NCBI RefSeq assembly: GCF_000423625.1
Contig: NZ_AUII01000004.1
Span: forward strand, 124,001 to 188,000
DNA: 64,000 nucleotides
Direction: 5' to 3'
DNA from: Pseudonocardia asaccharolytica DSM 44247 = NBRC 16224
Lineage (GTDB): Bacteria; Actinomycetota; Actinomycetes; Mycobacteriales; Pseudonocardiaceae
Positions 16,556-24,443 of the stretch are shown here, in pieces (the stretch's first letter is position 1; the number at the start of each line of letters is the position of its first letter). Below the pieces are notes generated by a model that made no database searches, was not told where the DNA came from, and was given only the letters and a program-made list of their open reading frames with translations. The translations under genes and the position numbers were made by a program.

Positions 16556-18637
16556 GTGATCGACCCGGCCTTGCGGCCCGCGCCGCACTTCCCGTTCTCC
16601 GCTGTCGTCGGTCACGACGACCTGCGGCTCGCGCTGCTGCTCAACGCGGTGCATCCGGGGGTCGGCGGAGTGCTGGTGCGCGGGGAGAAGGGCACCGCGA
16701 AATCGACGGCCGTGCGGGCGCTGGCCGCGCTGCTGCCCGGGTTGCGGGTGGTCCCGGGTTGCCGGTTCGGCTGCGCGCCCGAGGATCCGGACGCCGGCTG
16801 CCCCGACGGGCCGCACCCGATCGGCGGCACCGGGGAGGTCCGGCCCGCCCAGCTCGTCGAGCTTCCGGTGGGGGCGACGGAGGATCGGCTGGTCGGGTCG
16901 CTGGACCTGGAGCGCGCGCTGTCCGAGGGCGTGCGGGCCTACCAGCCGGGCCTGCTGGCCGACGCGCACCGCGGAGTGCTCTACGTCGACGAGGTCAACC
17001 TGCTGCACGACCATCTGGTCGATCTGCTGCTCGACGCCGCCGCGATGGGCCGCGCCCACGTGGAGCGCGACGGGGTGTCGGTCTCGCATGCGGCCCGCTT
17101 CCTGCTGGTCGGGACCATGAACCCGGAGGAAGGGGAGCTGCGCCCGCAGCTGCTGGACCGCTTCGGGCTGACCGTCGAGGTGCGCGCGGCGCGCGACGTC
17201 GACACCCGGGTGGAGGTGGTGCGCCGCCGGCTGGCGTTCGAGGCCGACGCGACCGGCTTCGCCGCCGAGTGGGCGGGGACGGAGGCCGAGACGGCCGAGC
17301 GGATCGCGGCGGCCCAGCAGCGGGTCGGGTCGGTGCGGCTGGACGACCGGGAGCTGCGCCGGATCGCGGCCGTCTGCGCGGCGTTCGACGTCGACGGAAT
17401 GCGTGCCGACCTGGTGATCGCGCGGGCGGCGACGGCGCATGCGGCCTGGCGCGGCGCCGACGCGGTGGCCGAGGAGGACGTCCGGGTGGCGGCGCGGCTG
17501 GCGCTGCCGCACCGGCGCAGGCGTGACCCGTTCGACGAGCCCGGCATCGACGACCAGACCCTCGAGGAGGCGCTGCGCGACGCCGCGCAGCAGCTCGACC
17601 CGCAACCGCCCGACGGCGGGGGCGGGGGAGCGCCCGACACTCAGCCCGAGGACCTGCGCGACGACGCCGCGAGCCCGCAACAGGACGGCCGCGACGACGG
17701 GTCGGCAGGTCCGCCGCCGACCGCCACCGGCGATCCGGCGGAGCCGGGCGAGCACCCGGGCGACGCCGGCCAGGCCCGTCCGGCCGGCGATGGCCCCGGC
17801 CGGCTCGCCCCGCCGCCGGCGAGCCCGTTCCGGGCGCGGCGGCTCGAGGTTCCCGGTATCGGGGAGGGCGCGCCCGGACGGCGGTCGCGGGCCCGCATCG
17901 ACACCGGCCGGGTCGTCCGGCCGTCGGATGCCACCCCGTTGCGCGCCGCCGACGTCCATCTGCCCGCGACGATCGTGGCGGCCGCGCCGTACCAGCGGGC
18001 TCGTGGCCGGATCGGCGCCGGGCTCCGGTTGCGGCACGACGACCTGCGCCACGCGGTCCGCGAGGGTCGCGAGGGCAACCTCGTCCTGTTCGTCGTGGAC
18101 GCGTCCGGCTCGATGGCCGCGCGCAGCCGGATGGGCGCGGTGTCGGGTGCGGTGTTGTCCCTGCTGCGCGACGCCTACCAGCGCCGCGACAAGGTCGGCA
18201 TGGTCACCTTCCGCGGGCTCGGCGCCGAACTCGTGCTGCCCCCCACCTCGAGCGTGCCCGCCGCACAGGCCCGGCTCGGTTCGATGCGCACGGGTGGGCG
18301 CACCCCGCTGGCCAGCGGACTGCTGCGGGCGCGCCGCGCGCTCGCCGCGGAGCGGCTGCGTGACCCGCGGCGTCGCCCGCTGCTGGTCCTGCTGACCGAC
18401 GGCCGGGCCACGATCGCCGCCCGGGCCGGGGGCGATCCGGTGGTGGACGCCTGCCGCGCCGCCGGGTTGCTGGCCGCCGACGGCGTGCACTCCGTCGTCG
18501 TCGACTGCGAGCGCGGGCCGGTGCGGCTGGGTCTCGCGGGCCGGATCGCGCTGGCCGCGGGCGGCCCGCTCGTCACCCTCGACGAGCTGTCCGCGGACAG
18601 CGTCGCCGGCGTCGTCACCACCGCCGTGAGCGCGTAA
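16556..18637 (+). CDS. Fused ChlI/ChlD-type chelatase subunit (putative cobaltochelatase)
   Basis: A 693-residue protein joining an AAA+ motor and an integrin-I (VWA) domain. Walker A is GEKGTAKST (about 43-51), Walker B is [10 protein letters not shown] (about 139-148), followed by a sensor region [20 protein letters not shown] linker (about 330-470) is rich in Pro, Gly, Asp and Ala. The VWA domain has its MIDAS motif in VVDASGSM (about 513-520). In actinobacteria such fusions are thought to serve with CobN for cobalt insertion. CobN is not in this window. GAGGAG precedes the GTG at 16556. The stop codon lies inside palindromic repeat B1. Confidence 0.88.
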   Translation: MIDPALRPAPHFPFSAVVGHDDLRLALLLNAVHPGVGGVLVRGEKGTAKSTAVRALAALLPGLRVVPGCRFGCAPEDPDAGCPDGPHPIGGTGEVRPAQLVELPVGATEDRLVGSLDLERALSEGVRAYQPGLLADAHRGVLYVDEVNLLHDHLVDLLLDAAAMGRAHVERDGVSVSHAARFLLVGTMNPEEGELRPQLLDRFGLTVEVRAARDVDTRVEVVRRRLAFEADATGFAAEWAGTEAETAERIAAAQQRVGSVRLDDRELRRIAAVCAAFDVDGMRADLVIARAATAHAAWRGADAVAEEDVRVAARLALPHRRRRDPFDEPGIDDQTLEEALRDAAQQLDPQPPDGGGGGAPDTQPEDLRDDAASPQQDGRDDGSAGPPPTATGDPAEPGEHPGDAGQARPAGDGPGRLAPPPASPFRARRLEVPGIGEGAPGRRSRARIDTGRVVRPSDATPLRAADVHLPATIVAAAPYQRARGRIGAGLRLRHDDLRHAVREGREGNLVLFVVDASGSMAARSRMGAVSGAVLSLLRDAYQRRDKVGMVTFRGLGAELVLPPTSSVPAAQARLGSMRTGGRTPLASGLLRARRALAAERLRDPRRRPLLVLLTDGRATIAARAGGDPVVDACRAAGLLAADGVHSVVVDCERGPVRLGLAGRIALAAGGPLVTLDELSADSVAGVVTTAVSA

Positions 18638-18665
18638 CAGTGTTCTGACACCGTTCCGCACTCAC
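18626..18665. repeat. Imperfect palindromic element B1, overlapping the chlID stop
   Basis: Two 17-base arms, starting GTGAGCGCGTAACAGTG and ending CACCGTTCCGCACTCAC, flank a six-base loop TTCTGA and pair with three mismatches. The left arm supplies the TAA stop of the chelatase gene. The arms closely match the perfect palindrome inside cobB at 21107-21152, so both belong to one element family. It may also act as a transcription terminator. Confidence 0.7.
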
Positions 18666-18687
18666 CGGCCGACCGAAGGAGGCACAT

Positions 18688-19302
18688 ATGCCGCAGGGTC
18701 GCGTCACCGTGGTCCCCGAGGACGGGCTCACCACCCGGCAGCGTCGCAACCGGTCGCTGCTCGTCGTGCACACCGGAGAGATGAAGGGCAAGTCCACCGC
18801 CGCGTTCGGGCTCGCGCTGCGCGGGTGGAACCAGGGCTGGTCCATCGGGGTGTTCCAGTTCGTGAAGTCGGCGAAGTGGAAGGTCGGCGAGGAGGCGGCG
18901 TTCCGCGCCCTGGGTCGGCTGCACGAGCAGACCGGCGAGGGCGGCCCCGTCGAATGGCACAAGATGGGGCACGGCTGGAGTTGGATCCGCAAGGAGGGCG
19001 GTGAGGACGATCATGCATTGCAGGCGGGGAACGGCTGGGCGGAGATCCGCCGCCGGATCGAGAATCAGGTCCACGAGGTCTACGTGCTCGACGAGTTCAC
19101 CTACCCGATCAAATGGGGCTGGGTGGACGTGCGCGAGGTGGTCGACGTGCTCGCCGCGCGCGAAGGTCGCCAGCACGTGATCATTACCGGCCGGGACGCC
19201 GCGCCGGAACTGATCGAGGCCGCCGACCTCGTCATGGAGACCACGAAGATCAAGCATCCGATGGATGCCGGTCAGAAGGGCCAGCGTGGCATCGAATGGT
19301 GA
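18688..19302 (+). CDS. cobO: Cob(I)yrinic acid a,c-diamide adenosyltransferase CobO
   Basis: A 204-residue CobO/BtuR-type enzyme that transfers adenosine from ATP to the cobalt of corrinoids. The P-loop is HTGEMKGKSTAAFGLALRGW, followed by VGVFQFVK-like and KMGHGWSWIRKEGG segments, VLDEFTYPIKWGW and VIITGRDAAPELIEAADLV. The C-terminus has KIKHPMDAGQKGQRGIEW, typical of the family. AAGGAGG sits just upstream of the ATG. The gap to chlID is 50 bp and is largely filled by repeat B1. Confidence 0.95.
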   Translation: MPQGRVTVVPEDGLTTRQRRNRSLLVVHTGEMKGKSTAAFGLALRGWNQGWSIGVFQFVKSAKWKVGEEAAFRALGRLHEQTGEGGPVEWHKMGHGWSWIRKEGGEDDHALQAGNGWAEIRRRIENQVHEVYVLDEFTYPIKWGWVDVREVVDVLAAREGRQHVIITGRDAAPELIEAADLVMETTKIKHPMDAGQKGQRGIEW

Positions 19303-19322
19303 CGCCCGAGTAGACAGGTTTC

Positions 19323-20297
19323 ATGGAGTACACCCGACTGGGCTCGACCGGACTGGAGATCTCGCGGATCTGCCTCGGGATGATGAACTATGGCTCGCCG
19401 TCCTGGCGGGAGTGGGTGCTCGACCTCGACGACGCCCGCCCGCTGGTGCGCAGCGCCGTCGAGCGGGGAGTCACGTTCTTCGACACTGCTGACGTGTACT
19501 CGTTCGGTGCCAGCGAGGAGGTCACCGGCAGGCTGCTGACCGAGTTCTTCCCCGACCGCGACGACTACGTGCTGGGCACCAAGGTCTTCATGCCGATGGG
19601 GGAGGGGCCGAACAAGCGCGGGCTGTCGCGCAAGCACATCCTGTCGGGCATCGACGCGTCGCTACGCCGGCTCGGGACCGACCACGTCGACCTCCATCAA
19701 ATCCACCGCTGGGACCCGCACACCCCCATCGAAGAGACGATGGAGGCGCTGCACGACGTCGTCCGCGCCGGCAAGGCCCGCTATATCGGCGCGTCGAGCA
19801 TGTACGCGTGGCAGTTCGCCAAGGCCCAGCACGCGGCCGACCTCGGTGGCTGGACCCGGTTCGTGGCCATGCAGGACCACTACAACCTGCTCTACCGCGA
19901 GGAGGAGCGGGAGATGCACCCGCTGTGCCGCGACCAGGGCGTCGGGGTGATCCCGTGGAGCCCGCTCGCCCGCGGTGTGCTGGCCGGCAACCGCACCCGC
20001 GACGTGCGGAACACGACCAGGGCCAGCACCGACTCCTTCGCCGACCAACTCTACGCCGAGGCCGACTTCGCGGTGGTCGACGCGGTGCGCGCGCTTGCCG
20101 AGCAGCGCGGGCTGCCGCCCGCGCAGATCGCGCTGGCCTGGCTGCTGCACAAGGAGGCGGTGTCGGCGCCGATCGTCGGGGCGACCAAGCCGGGGCATGT
20201 CGAGGACGCGGTGGCCGCGGTCGGCGTGGAGCTCGGCGCCGACGAGATCGCGGCGCTGGAGAAGCCGTACGTGCCGCATCCGGTGCTCGGGCATTGA
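19323..20297 (+). CDS. Aldo/keto reductase family oxidoreductase
   Basis: A 324-residue (beta/alpha)8 NADPH-dependent reductase. The tetrad is visible: Asp and Tyr in FFDTADVYSFGASEE, Lys in LGTKVFMPMGEG, His in DLHQIHRWDPHTP. The cofactor end includes GVIPWSPLARGVLAG and VSAPIVGATKPGHVEDA. It resembles the YajO/AKR11-13 type. It lies between cobO and cobB in the same direction, 20 bp after cobO, and so is probably co-transcribed with them, although no aldo/keto reductase step is known in cobalamin synthesis. Confidence 0.92.
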   Translation: MEYTRLGSTGLEISRICLGMMNYGSPSWREWVLDLDDARPLVRSAVERGVTFFDTADVYSFGASEEVTGRLLTEFFPDRDDYVLGTKVFMPMGEGPNKRGLSRKHILSGIDASLRRLGTDHVDLHQIHRWDPHTPIEETMEALHDVVRAGKARYIGASSMYAWQFAKAQHAADLGGWTRFVAMQDHYNLLYREEEREMHPLCRDQGVGVIPWSPLARGVLAGNRTRDVRNTTRASTDSFADQLYAEADFAVVDAVRALAEQRGLPPAQIALAWLLHKEAVSAPIVGATKPGHVEDAVAAVGVELGADEIAALEKPYVPHPVLGH

Positions 20298-20299
20298 GC

Positions 20300-20389
20300 A
20301 TGACGGACGCTCCTGCCGCGAACGTCGAGAGACTGCTGTTCGATCACGCCCGGCACAGGGTTCCCGCAGCGGCCGGGCCCCGGCCATGA
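20300..20389 (+). CDS. Possible 29-residue leader-like ORF before cobB
   Basis: An ATG at 20300, three bases after the aldo/keto reductase stop, opens a 29-codon frame (MTDAPAANVERLLFDHARHR, then VPAAAGPRP) whose TGA overlaps the cobB ATG (ATGA). The arrangement would couple translation of the two genes. No relatives are recognised, and the call rests only on position. Confidence 0.3.
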   Translation: MTDAPAANVERLLFDHARHRVPAAAGPRP

Positions 20390-21759
20390 CCGCGCGCGCC
20401 CTCGTCGTGTCCGCGCCCGCGTCGGGCAGCGGCAAGACGACGATCGCCACCGGCCTGATGGCCGCCCTGCGCCGCCGGGGTACGCCGGTGGCGCCGTTCA
20501 AGGTCGGCCCGGACTACATCGATCCCGGCTACCACACGCTCGCCGCCGAGCGACCGGGCCGCAACCTCGACCCGGTGCTGGTCGGCCGGGACCGGATCGG
20601 TCCGCTCGTGCGGCATGGTGCGGCGGGCGCCGAGGTGGCCGTCGTCGAGGGTGTGATGGGCCTGTTCGACGGGCGGTTGTCCGACGGCGGCGGCTCGACC
20701 GCGCAGGTCGCGGGCCTGATCGGGGCGCCCGTGGTGCTGGTGGTCGACTGCCGTGGACAGAGCCGCAGCCTCGCGGCGCTGCTGCACGGCTTCCGTTCCT
20801 TCGACGACGAGGTGCGCGTCGCGGGGGTGATCCTCAACCGGGTGGGCAGCGCGCGGCACGAGGCCGTGCTGCGCGCGGCGGCCGACGAGGTCGGCCTGCC
20901 GGTGCTCGGCGCGGTCCCTCGGCGGGCGGAGCTCGCCGTGCCGTCGCGGCATCTTGGCCTAGTCACCGCGGTCGAGCACGGCGCGGCGGCCACGGCGGCG
21001 GTGGACGCGATGGCGTCGCTGGTGGCCGAGCACGTGGATCTGGACGCGGTGGTGCGGCTCGCCCAGCCGCTGCCGGCCGGCCCCGCCTGGAGCGCGGTCG
21101 ACGCGGCCTGTGAGTGCGTAACAGTGCTAGAACACTGTTACGCACTCACAGGCACGGAGCGTCCGGTGGTCGCCATCGCCGGGGGACCCGCGTTCACGTT
21201 CGGGTACGCCGAGCACGTCGAACTGCTCGAGGCAGCGGGCGCGCGGGTGGTGGTGGTCGATCCGCTGCGCGACGAAACGCTTCCCGAGGCGACGGCGGGA
21301 CTGGTGCTGCCCGGCGGGTTCCCGGAGGAGCACGTCGCCGCGCTGAGCGCGAACGCCTCGCTGCGAACGGCCGTCGCGGCACTCGCCGCGTCCGGGGCGC
21401 CCGTGCACGCGGAGTGCGGGGGTCTGCTCTACCTGTGCGCCGACCTCGACGGGAAGCCGATGTGCGGGGTGCTGCCCGCATCCGCCGGGATGAGCGGGCG
21501 GCTGACGCTGGGCTACCGCGAGGCGGTCGCCCTGACCGGCTCGCCCGCGTTCGCGGTGGGGCGGCGGGTGCTCGGACACGAGTTCCACCGCTGCGCGGTG
21601 ACTCCACGGGCCGGGACGACGCCGGCGTGGGGATGGCGCGGGGCCGACCCGGAGGGGTTCGTCTCCGCGGGCGTCCACGCCTCGTTCCTGCACACCCACC
21701 CGGCGGGCGTGCCGGACGCCGTCGCGCGGTTCGTGGCCGCCGCGGCGCGACCGCGGTGA
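20386..21759 (+). CDS. cobB: Cobyrinic acid a,c-diamide synthase CobB
   Basis: A 457-residue glutamine-dependent amidase that amidates the a and c side chains of (hydrogeno)byrinic acid. The N-terminal ATPase domain shows SAPASGSGKTTIATGLMAAL, APFKVGPDYIDPGYH and VEGVMGLFDG; the C-terminal amidotransferase domain shows VAIAGGPAFTFGYAEH, LVLPGGFPEEH, the nucleophile in HAECGGLLYL (about Cys344) and GHEFHRC. Between the domains (about residues 241-256) the coding sequence is a perfect palindrome, read as ECVTVLEHCYALTG. It overlaps its neighbours on both sides (ATGA, GTGA). Confidence 0.93.
   Translation: MTARALVVSAPASGSGKTTIATGLMAALRRRGTPVAPFKVGPDYIDPGYHTLAAERPGRNLDPVLVGRDRIGPLVRHGAAGAEVAVVEGVMGLFDGRLSDGGGSTAQVAGLIGAPVVLVVDCRGQSRSLAALLHGFRSFDDEVRVAGVILNRVGSARHEAVLRAAADEVGLPVLGAVPRRAELAVPSRHLGLVTAVEHGAAATAAVDAMASLVAEHVDLDAVVRLAQPLPAGPAWSAVDAACECVTVLEHCYALTGTERPVVAIAGGPAFTFGYAEHVELLEAAGARVVVVDPLRDETLPEATAGLVLPGGFPEEHVAALSANASLRTAVAALAASGAPVHAECGGLLYLCADLDGKPMCGVLPASAGMSGRLTLGYREAVALTGSPAFAVGRRVLGHEFHRCAVTPRAGTTPAWGWRGADPEGFVSAGVHASFLHTHPAGVPDAVARFVAAAARPR
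21107..21152. repeat. Perfect palindromic element B2 inside cobB
   Basis: Two perfectly complementary 20-base arms (left arm CCTGTGAGTGCGTAACAGTG) enclose the six-base loop CTAGAA. It matches element B1 at 18626-18665 but has no mismatch. It is translated in frame within the domain linker of CobB. A hairpin this strong in an mRNA could slow ribosomes or stop transcription. Confidence 0.9.
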
Positions 21760-22166
21760 AGGGTCCGCTCGTGGTCGGGCTTGGTTCGGCCCGCGGGGTC
21801 TCGTCCGGGGCGGTGCGGGCGCTGCTGCGGCGGATCTACGACGGACACGACCTCGATCCCCGCCTGGTCTGCGCCTACGCGAGCATCGACCGGCGGGCCG
21901 CCGAGCCGGGCCTGCTCGCCGCGATCGCGCCTGCGTCGCTGCGCACGTTCCCGGCTGCGAGGCTCGATGCCGTCGCGGTGCCGCACCCGAGCGAGCGGGC
22001 CCGCGCCGCGGCCGGCACCGGCAGCGTCGCCGAGGCGGCCGCCCTGCTGGCCGCGGCCGAGGTCGCCGCCGGGGACTGGGCGCGGGTAGCACTCATCGTG
22101 CCGAAGACGGCGGGGGATCGGGTCACCGCGGCCGTTGCCCGCATCCGCCCCCCGCATCGGATGTGA
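21756..22166 (+). CDS. cobE: CobE / CbiG C-terminal domain protein
   Basis: A 136-residue protein matching CobE, the free-standing form of the CbiG C-terminal domain: LVVGLGSARGVSSGAVRALL near the N-terminus, the central LVCAYASIDRRAAEPGLLA, and the glycine-rich VPHPSERARAAAGTGSVAEA. CobE is part of aerobic cobalamin synthesis but its exact task is uncertain (it may help corrin ring handling). The GTG overlaps the cobB stop (GTGA), so the two are coupled. It is the last gene before the first riboswitch. Confidence 0.85.
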   Translation: MKGPLVVGLGSARGVSSGAVRALLRRIYDGHDLDPRLVCAYASIDRRAAEPGLLAAIAPASLRTFPAARLDAVAVPHPSERARAAAGTGSVAEAAALLAAAEVAAGDWARVALIVPKTAGDRVTAAVARIRPPHRM

Positions 22167-22199
22167 CGTCCGGCGCCGGGCTGTCTGCGCCGCAGGCCG

Positions 22200-22355
22200 G
22201 GGCGGTTATGCTCCCCTTCGCTCGGCTGCATGGGAACCCGGTGCGATTCCGGGGCGGTCCCGCCGCTGTGACCCGGATGCTCTCCTGGGAGCCAGACCCC
22301 CTGCGGCCGCTGACCGTCCCCGCTGGGGACACCGGACCGGGCGTGGACCCCCGGG
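22200..22355 (+). promoter_or_regulatory. Cobalamin riboswitch upstream of cobA
   Basis: The leader contains the conserved series GGGAACCCGGTGCGATTCC, then GGGGCGGTCCCGCCGCTGTG, then CCTGGGAGCCAGACCCCC, the last being the B12 box (GCCAGA-type). Order and spacing match the cobalamin (AdoCbl) aptamer. The start of the gene follows 13 bases beyond, and a CCCCCGGGGAGGG stretch overlaps its ribosome binding site, so the switch probably acts on translation. The outer ends are approximate. Confidence 0.88.
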
Positions 22356-22367
22356 GAGGGACTGGCC

Positions 22368-23582
22368 GTGAGCGCGCATACCGAGCAGTACCTGGTCGGC
22401 CTGAATCTGGCCGGTCGCCGCGTCGTCGTCGTCGGCGGTGGACCGGTCGCGCAGCGCCGGATGGTGCGGCTGCTCGCGGCGGGTGCGCTCGTCGAGGTCA
22501 TCGCCCCGGAGGTGACGCCGGCGGTCGAGGGCATGGCCGCGGCCCGGGAGCTGATCTGGACCGAGCGGCGCTACGTCGAGGGCGATCTCGACGGCGCGTG
22601 GTACGTCCTCGCCTGCACCGATGATCCGGACGTCAATGCCGCGGTGGGCGCCGAGGCCGAGCGGCGCAGGGTGTTCTGCGTGCGCGCCGACGACGGCGCC
22701 GCCGGTACCGCGGCCACCCCGGCGACCGGGACGTACGACGGGCTGACCGTCGGGGTTCTGGCCCGGGGTGCACACCGGCGTTCCGCCGCCGTGCGCACCG
22801 CGCTGGTCGAGGCGCTGCGGGCGGGTGTCGTCGACGACGCCGCCGACGCGGTGCGGCCCGGGGTGGCGCTCGTCGGCGGCGGACCCGGCGACCCGGAGCT
22901 GATCACCGTGCGGGGACGGCGGCTGCTCGCGCGCGCCGACGTCGTCGTCGCCGACCGGCTCGGGCCGCGCGATCTCATCGACGAGCTCGGGCAGCACGTG
23001 GAGGTGATCGACGCCTCCAAGATCCCCTATGGACGGGCGATGGCCCAGCAACGGATCAACGAGCTGCTCGTCGAACGGGCCAGGGCCGGGAAGTTCGTGG
23101 TCCGGCTCAAGGGCGGCGATCCTTTCGTCTACGGCCGCGGGTTCGAGGAGGTCATCGCCTGTACCCAGGCCGGGGTGCCGGTGACCGTCGTCCCCGGTAT
23201 CACCAGCGCGTTCGCGGCGCCCGCCGTCGCCGGGGTGCCGGTCAGCCACCGCGGCGTCGCGCACGAGATCGTCGTGGTGTCCGGGCACGCCACGCCGGGT
23301 GATCCGCGCAGCCTCGTCGACTGGGCGGCGCTGGGCAGGCTGCGCGGTACCGTCGTGCTGATGATGGCGGTCGAGCGGATCGCCGAGATCGCCGCCGCGC
23401 TCGTGGAGCACGGCCGTCCGGCCGATACACCGGTCGCGGTCATCCAGGACGGCACCACCCGGATCCAGCGTTCGCTGCGCGCGACGCTCGCCACCGTCGC
23501 GGCGCGGATCCGCGACCACGAGATCAGCCCGCCGGCGATCATCGTCGTGGGCCCGGTGGCCGGGTTGAGCGCGCACGGCTGA
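22368..23582 (+). CDS. cobA: Uroporphyrinogen-III C-methyltransferase fused to a precorrin-2 dehydrogenase-like domain (CysG/CobA type)
   Basis: A 404-residue two-domain protein. The first 150 residues form a Met8p-like NAD-binding domain (NLAGRRVVVVGGGPVAQRRM). The rest is a SUMT domain with VALVGGGPGDPELITVRGRR, then VVRLKGGDPFVYGRGFEEV, then VVPGITSAFAAPAVAGVPVS. SUMT makes precorrin-2 from uroporphyrinogen III; the N-terminal domain oxidises it to sirohydrochlorin, although in cobalamin organisms this domain may be partly idle. The GTG at 22368 has GGGGAGGG upstream. The preceding cobalamin riboswitch places it under B12 repression. Confidence 0.92.
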   Translation: MSAHTEQYLVGLNLAGRRVVVVGGGPVAQRRMVRLLAAGALVEVIAPEVTPAVEGMAAARELIWTERRYVEGDLDGAWYVLACTDDPDVNAAVGAEAERRRVFCVRADDGAAGTAATPATGTYDGLTVGVLARGAHRRSAAVRTALVEALRAGVVDDAADAVRPGVALVGGGPGDPELITVRGRRLLARADVVVADRLGPRDLIDELGQHVEVIDASKIPYGRAMAQQRINELLVERARAGKFVVRLKGGDPFVYGRGFEEVIACTQAGVPVTVVPGITSAFAAPAVAGVPVSHRGVAHEIVVVSGHATPGDPRSLVDWAALGRLRGTVVLMMAVERIAEIAAALVEHGRPADTPVAVIQDGTTRIQRSLRATLATVAARIRDHEISPPAIIVVGPVAGLSAHG

Positions 23583-23590
23583 GCCCGGCG

Positions 23591-24217
23591 GTGCGCGCGC
23601 TCCCGAAGGGCCGGCGCCACGCGCCGACCACCCTCTACCTCGTCCGCCACGGCGAGAGCACCTGGAACGCCGCGGGCCTGCTGCAGGGTCGCACCGCGAT
23701 CGTCCCGCTGACCGAACGCGGCCGGGCACAGGCCGCGCGGGCAGCCGCGGCGCTGGCTGACCGGCCCATCGGCGCGGTGTGGTCCAGCGATCTGCTGCGG
23801 GCCCGGCAGACCGCCGCGCTCGTCGCGGCGGCACACGGGCTGCCTGTCCGCACCGTGCCCGCCCTGCGCGAACAGGGCCACGGCGTCTGGGAGGGGCGCC
23901 CCGCCGCGGGGCGCGCCGAACGCCTCGCCGCCGCCGGTCCGGACTGGGCGCCACCGGGCGGGGAAAGCGCCCGCGCGCTGCACACCAGGGTCAGGATGTT
24001 CCTCACCAGAGCGCTGCGGGAGCCGCCGACCGGCGAGCTGGTACTGGTCACGCACGGCGAGACGATGCGCGCCGCGCTGGCCGCGCTGCTCGGGGCTCCC
24101 GCCGAGGCGATGCCGCGCGCGCTGCCCGGCAACGGCGCCGTGCTCGGCGCCCGCCGCGACGGCCCGGGCGGGCGCTGGCGGTTGCTCGCCGACGTGGCGT
24201 CCGCCCCGCGTACTTGA
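23591..24217 (+). CDS. Histidine phosphatase family protein, possible alpha-ribazole phosphatase
   Basis: A 208-residue phosphoglycerate-mutase-like phosphatase with TTLYLVRHGESTWNAAGLLQ (RHG motif, phospho-histidine) and a second histidine in LVLVTHGETMRAALAALL. The family includes CobC, which removes the phosphate from alpha-ribazole phosphate late in cobalamin synthesis; placement inside the cob locus supports that role, but other histidine phosphatases look alike. The GTG at 23591 lies eight bases past cobA. It is probably on the riboswitch-controlled transcript. Confidence 0.85.
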   Translation: MRALPKGRRHAPTTLYLVRHGESTWNAAGLLQGRTAIVPLTERGRAQAARAAAALADRPIGAVWSSDLLRARQTAALVAAAHGLPVRTVPALREQGHGVWEGRPAAGRAERLAAAGPDWAPPGGESARALHTRVRMFLTRALREPPTGELVLVTHGETMRAALAALLGAPAEAMPRALPGNGAVLGARRDGPGGRWRLLADVASAPRT

Positions 24218-24239
24218 CCCCGCCGGGTGCGCTGTGGTC

Positions 24240-24432
24240 GAGTCCTGATCTGACGGCAGTGGAGGAAACCGGTGCGAATCCGGCGCGGTCCCGCCACTGT
24301 CACCGGGGAGCGCGTCCCCACCGTGTGGCCACCGTGGCGCAGCCGCGGGAAGGCCGGGCGGCGCCGCGGCGATCCGGGAGCCAGGACACTCGCTGCCGTC
24401 GTGGATCCGGACGGGAGGGCGCGGACCCTCCG
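24240..24432 (+). promoter_or_regulatory. Cobalamin riboswitch upstream of the methylase-like/bluB-cobT operon
   Basis: The aptamer core is plain: GGAGGAAACCGGTGCGAATC, CGGCGCGGTCCCGCCACTGT, and the B12 box GGGAGCCAGGACACTCGCTG. After it, GGGAGGG (24413-24419) can pair with CCCTCC (24426-24431), while the same CCTCC is complementary to the ribosome binding site GGAGG (24434-24438) just before the ATG at 24444. This offers two exclusive pairings, as expected for translation control. Ends are approximate. Confidence 0.92.
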
Positions 24433-24443
24433 AGGAGGCGACG

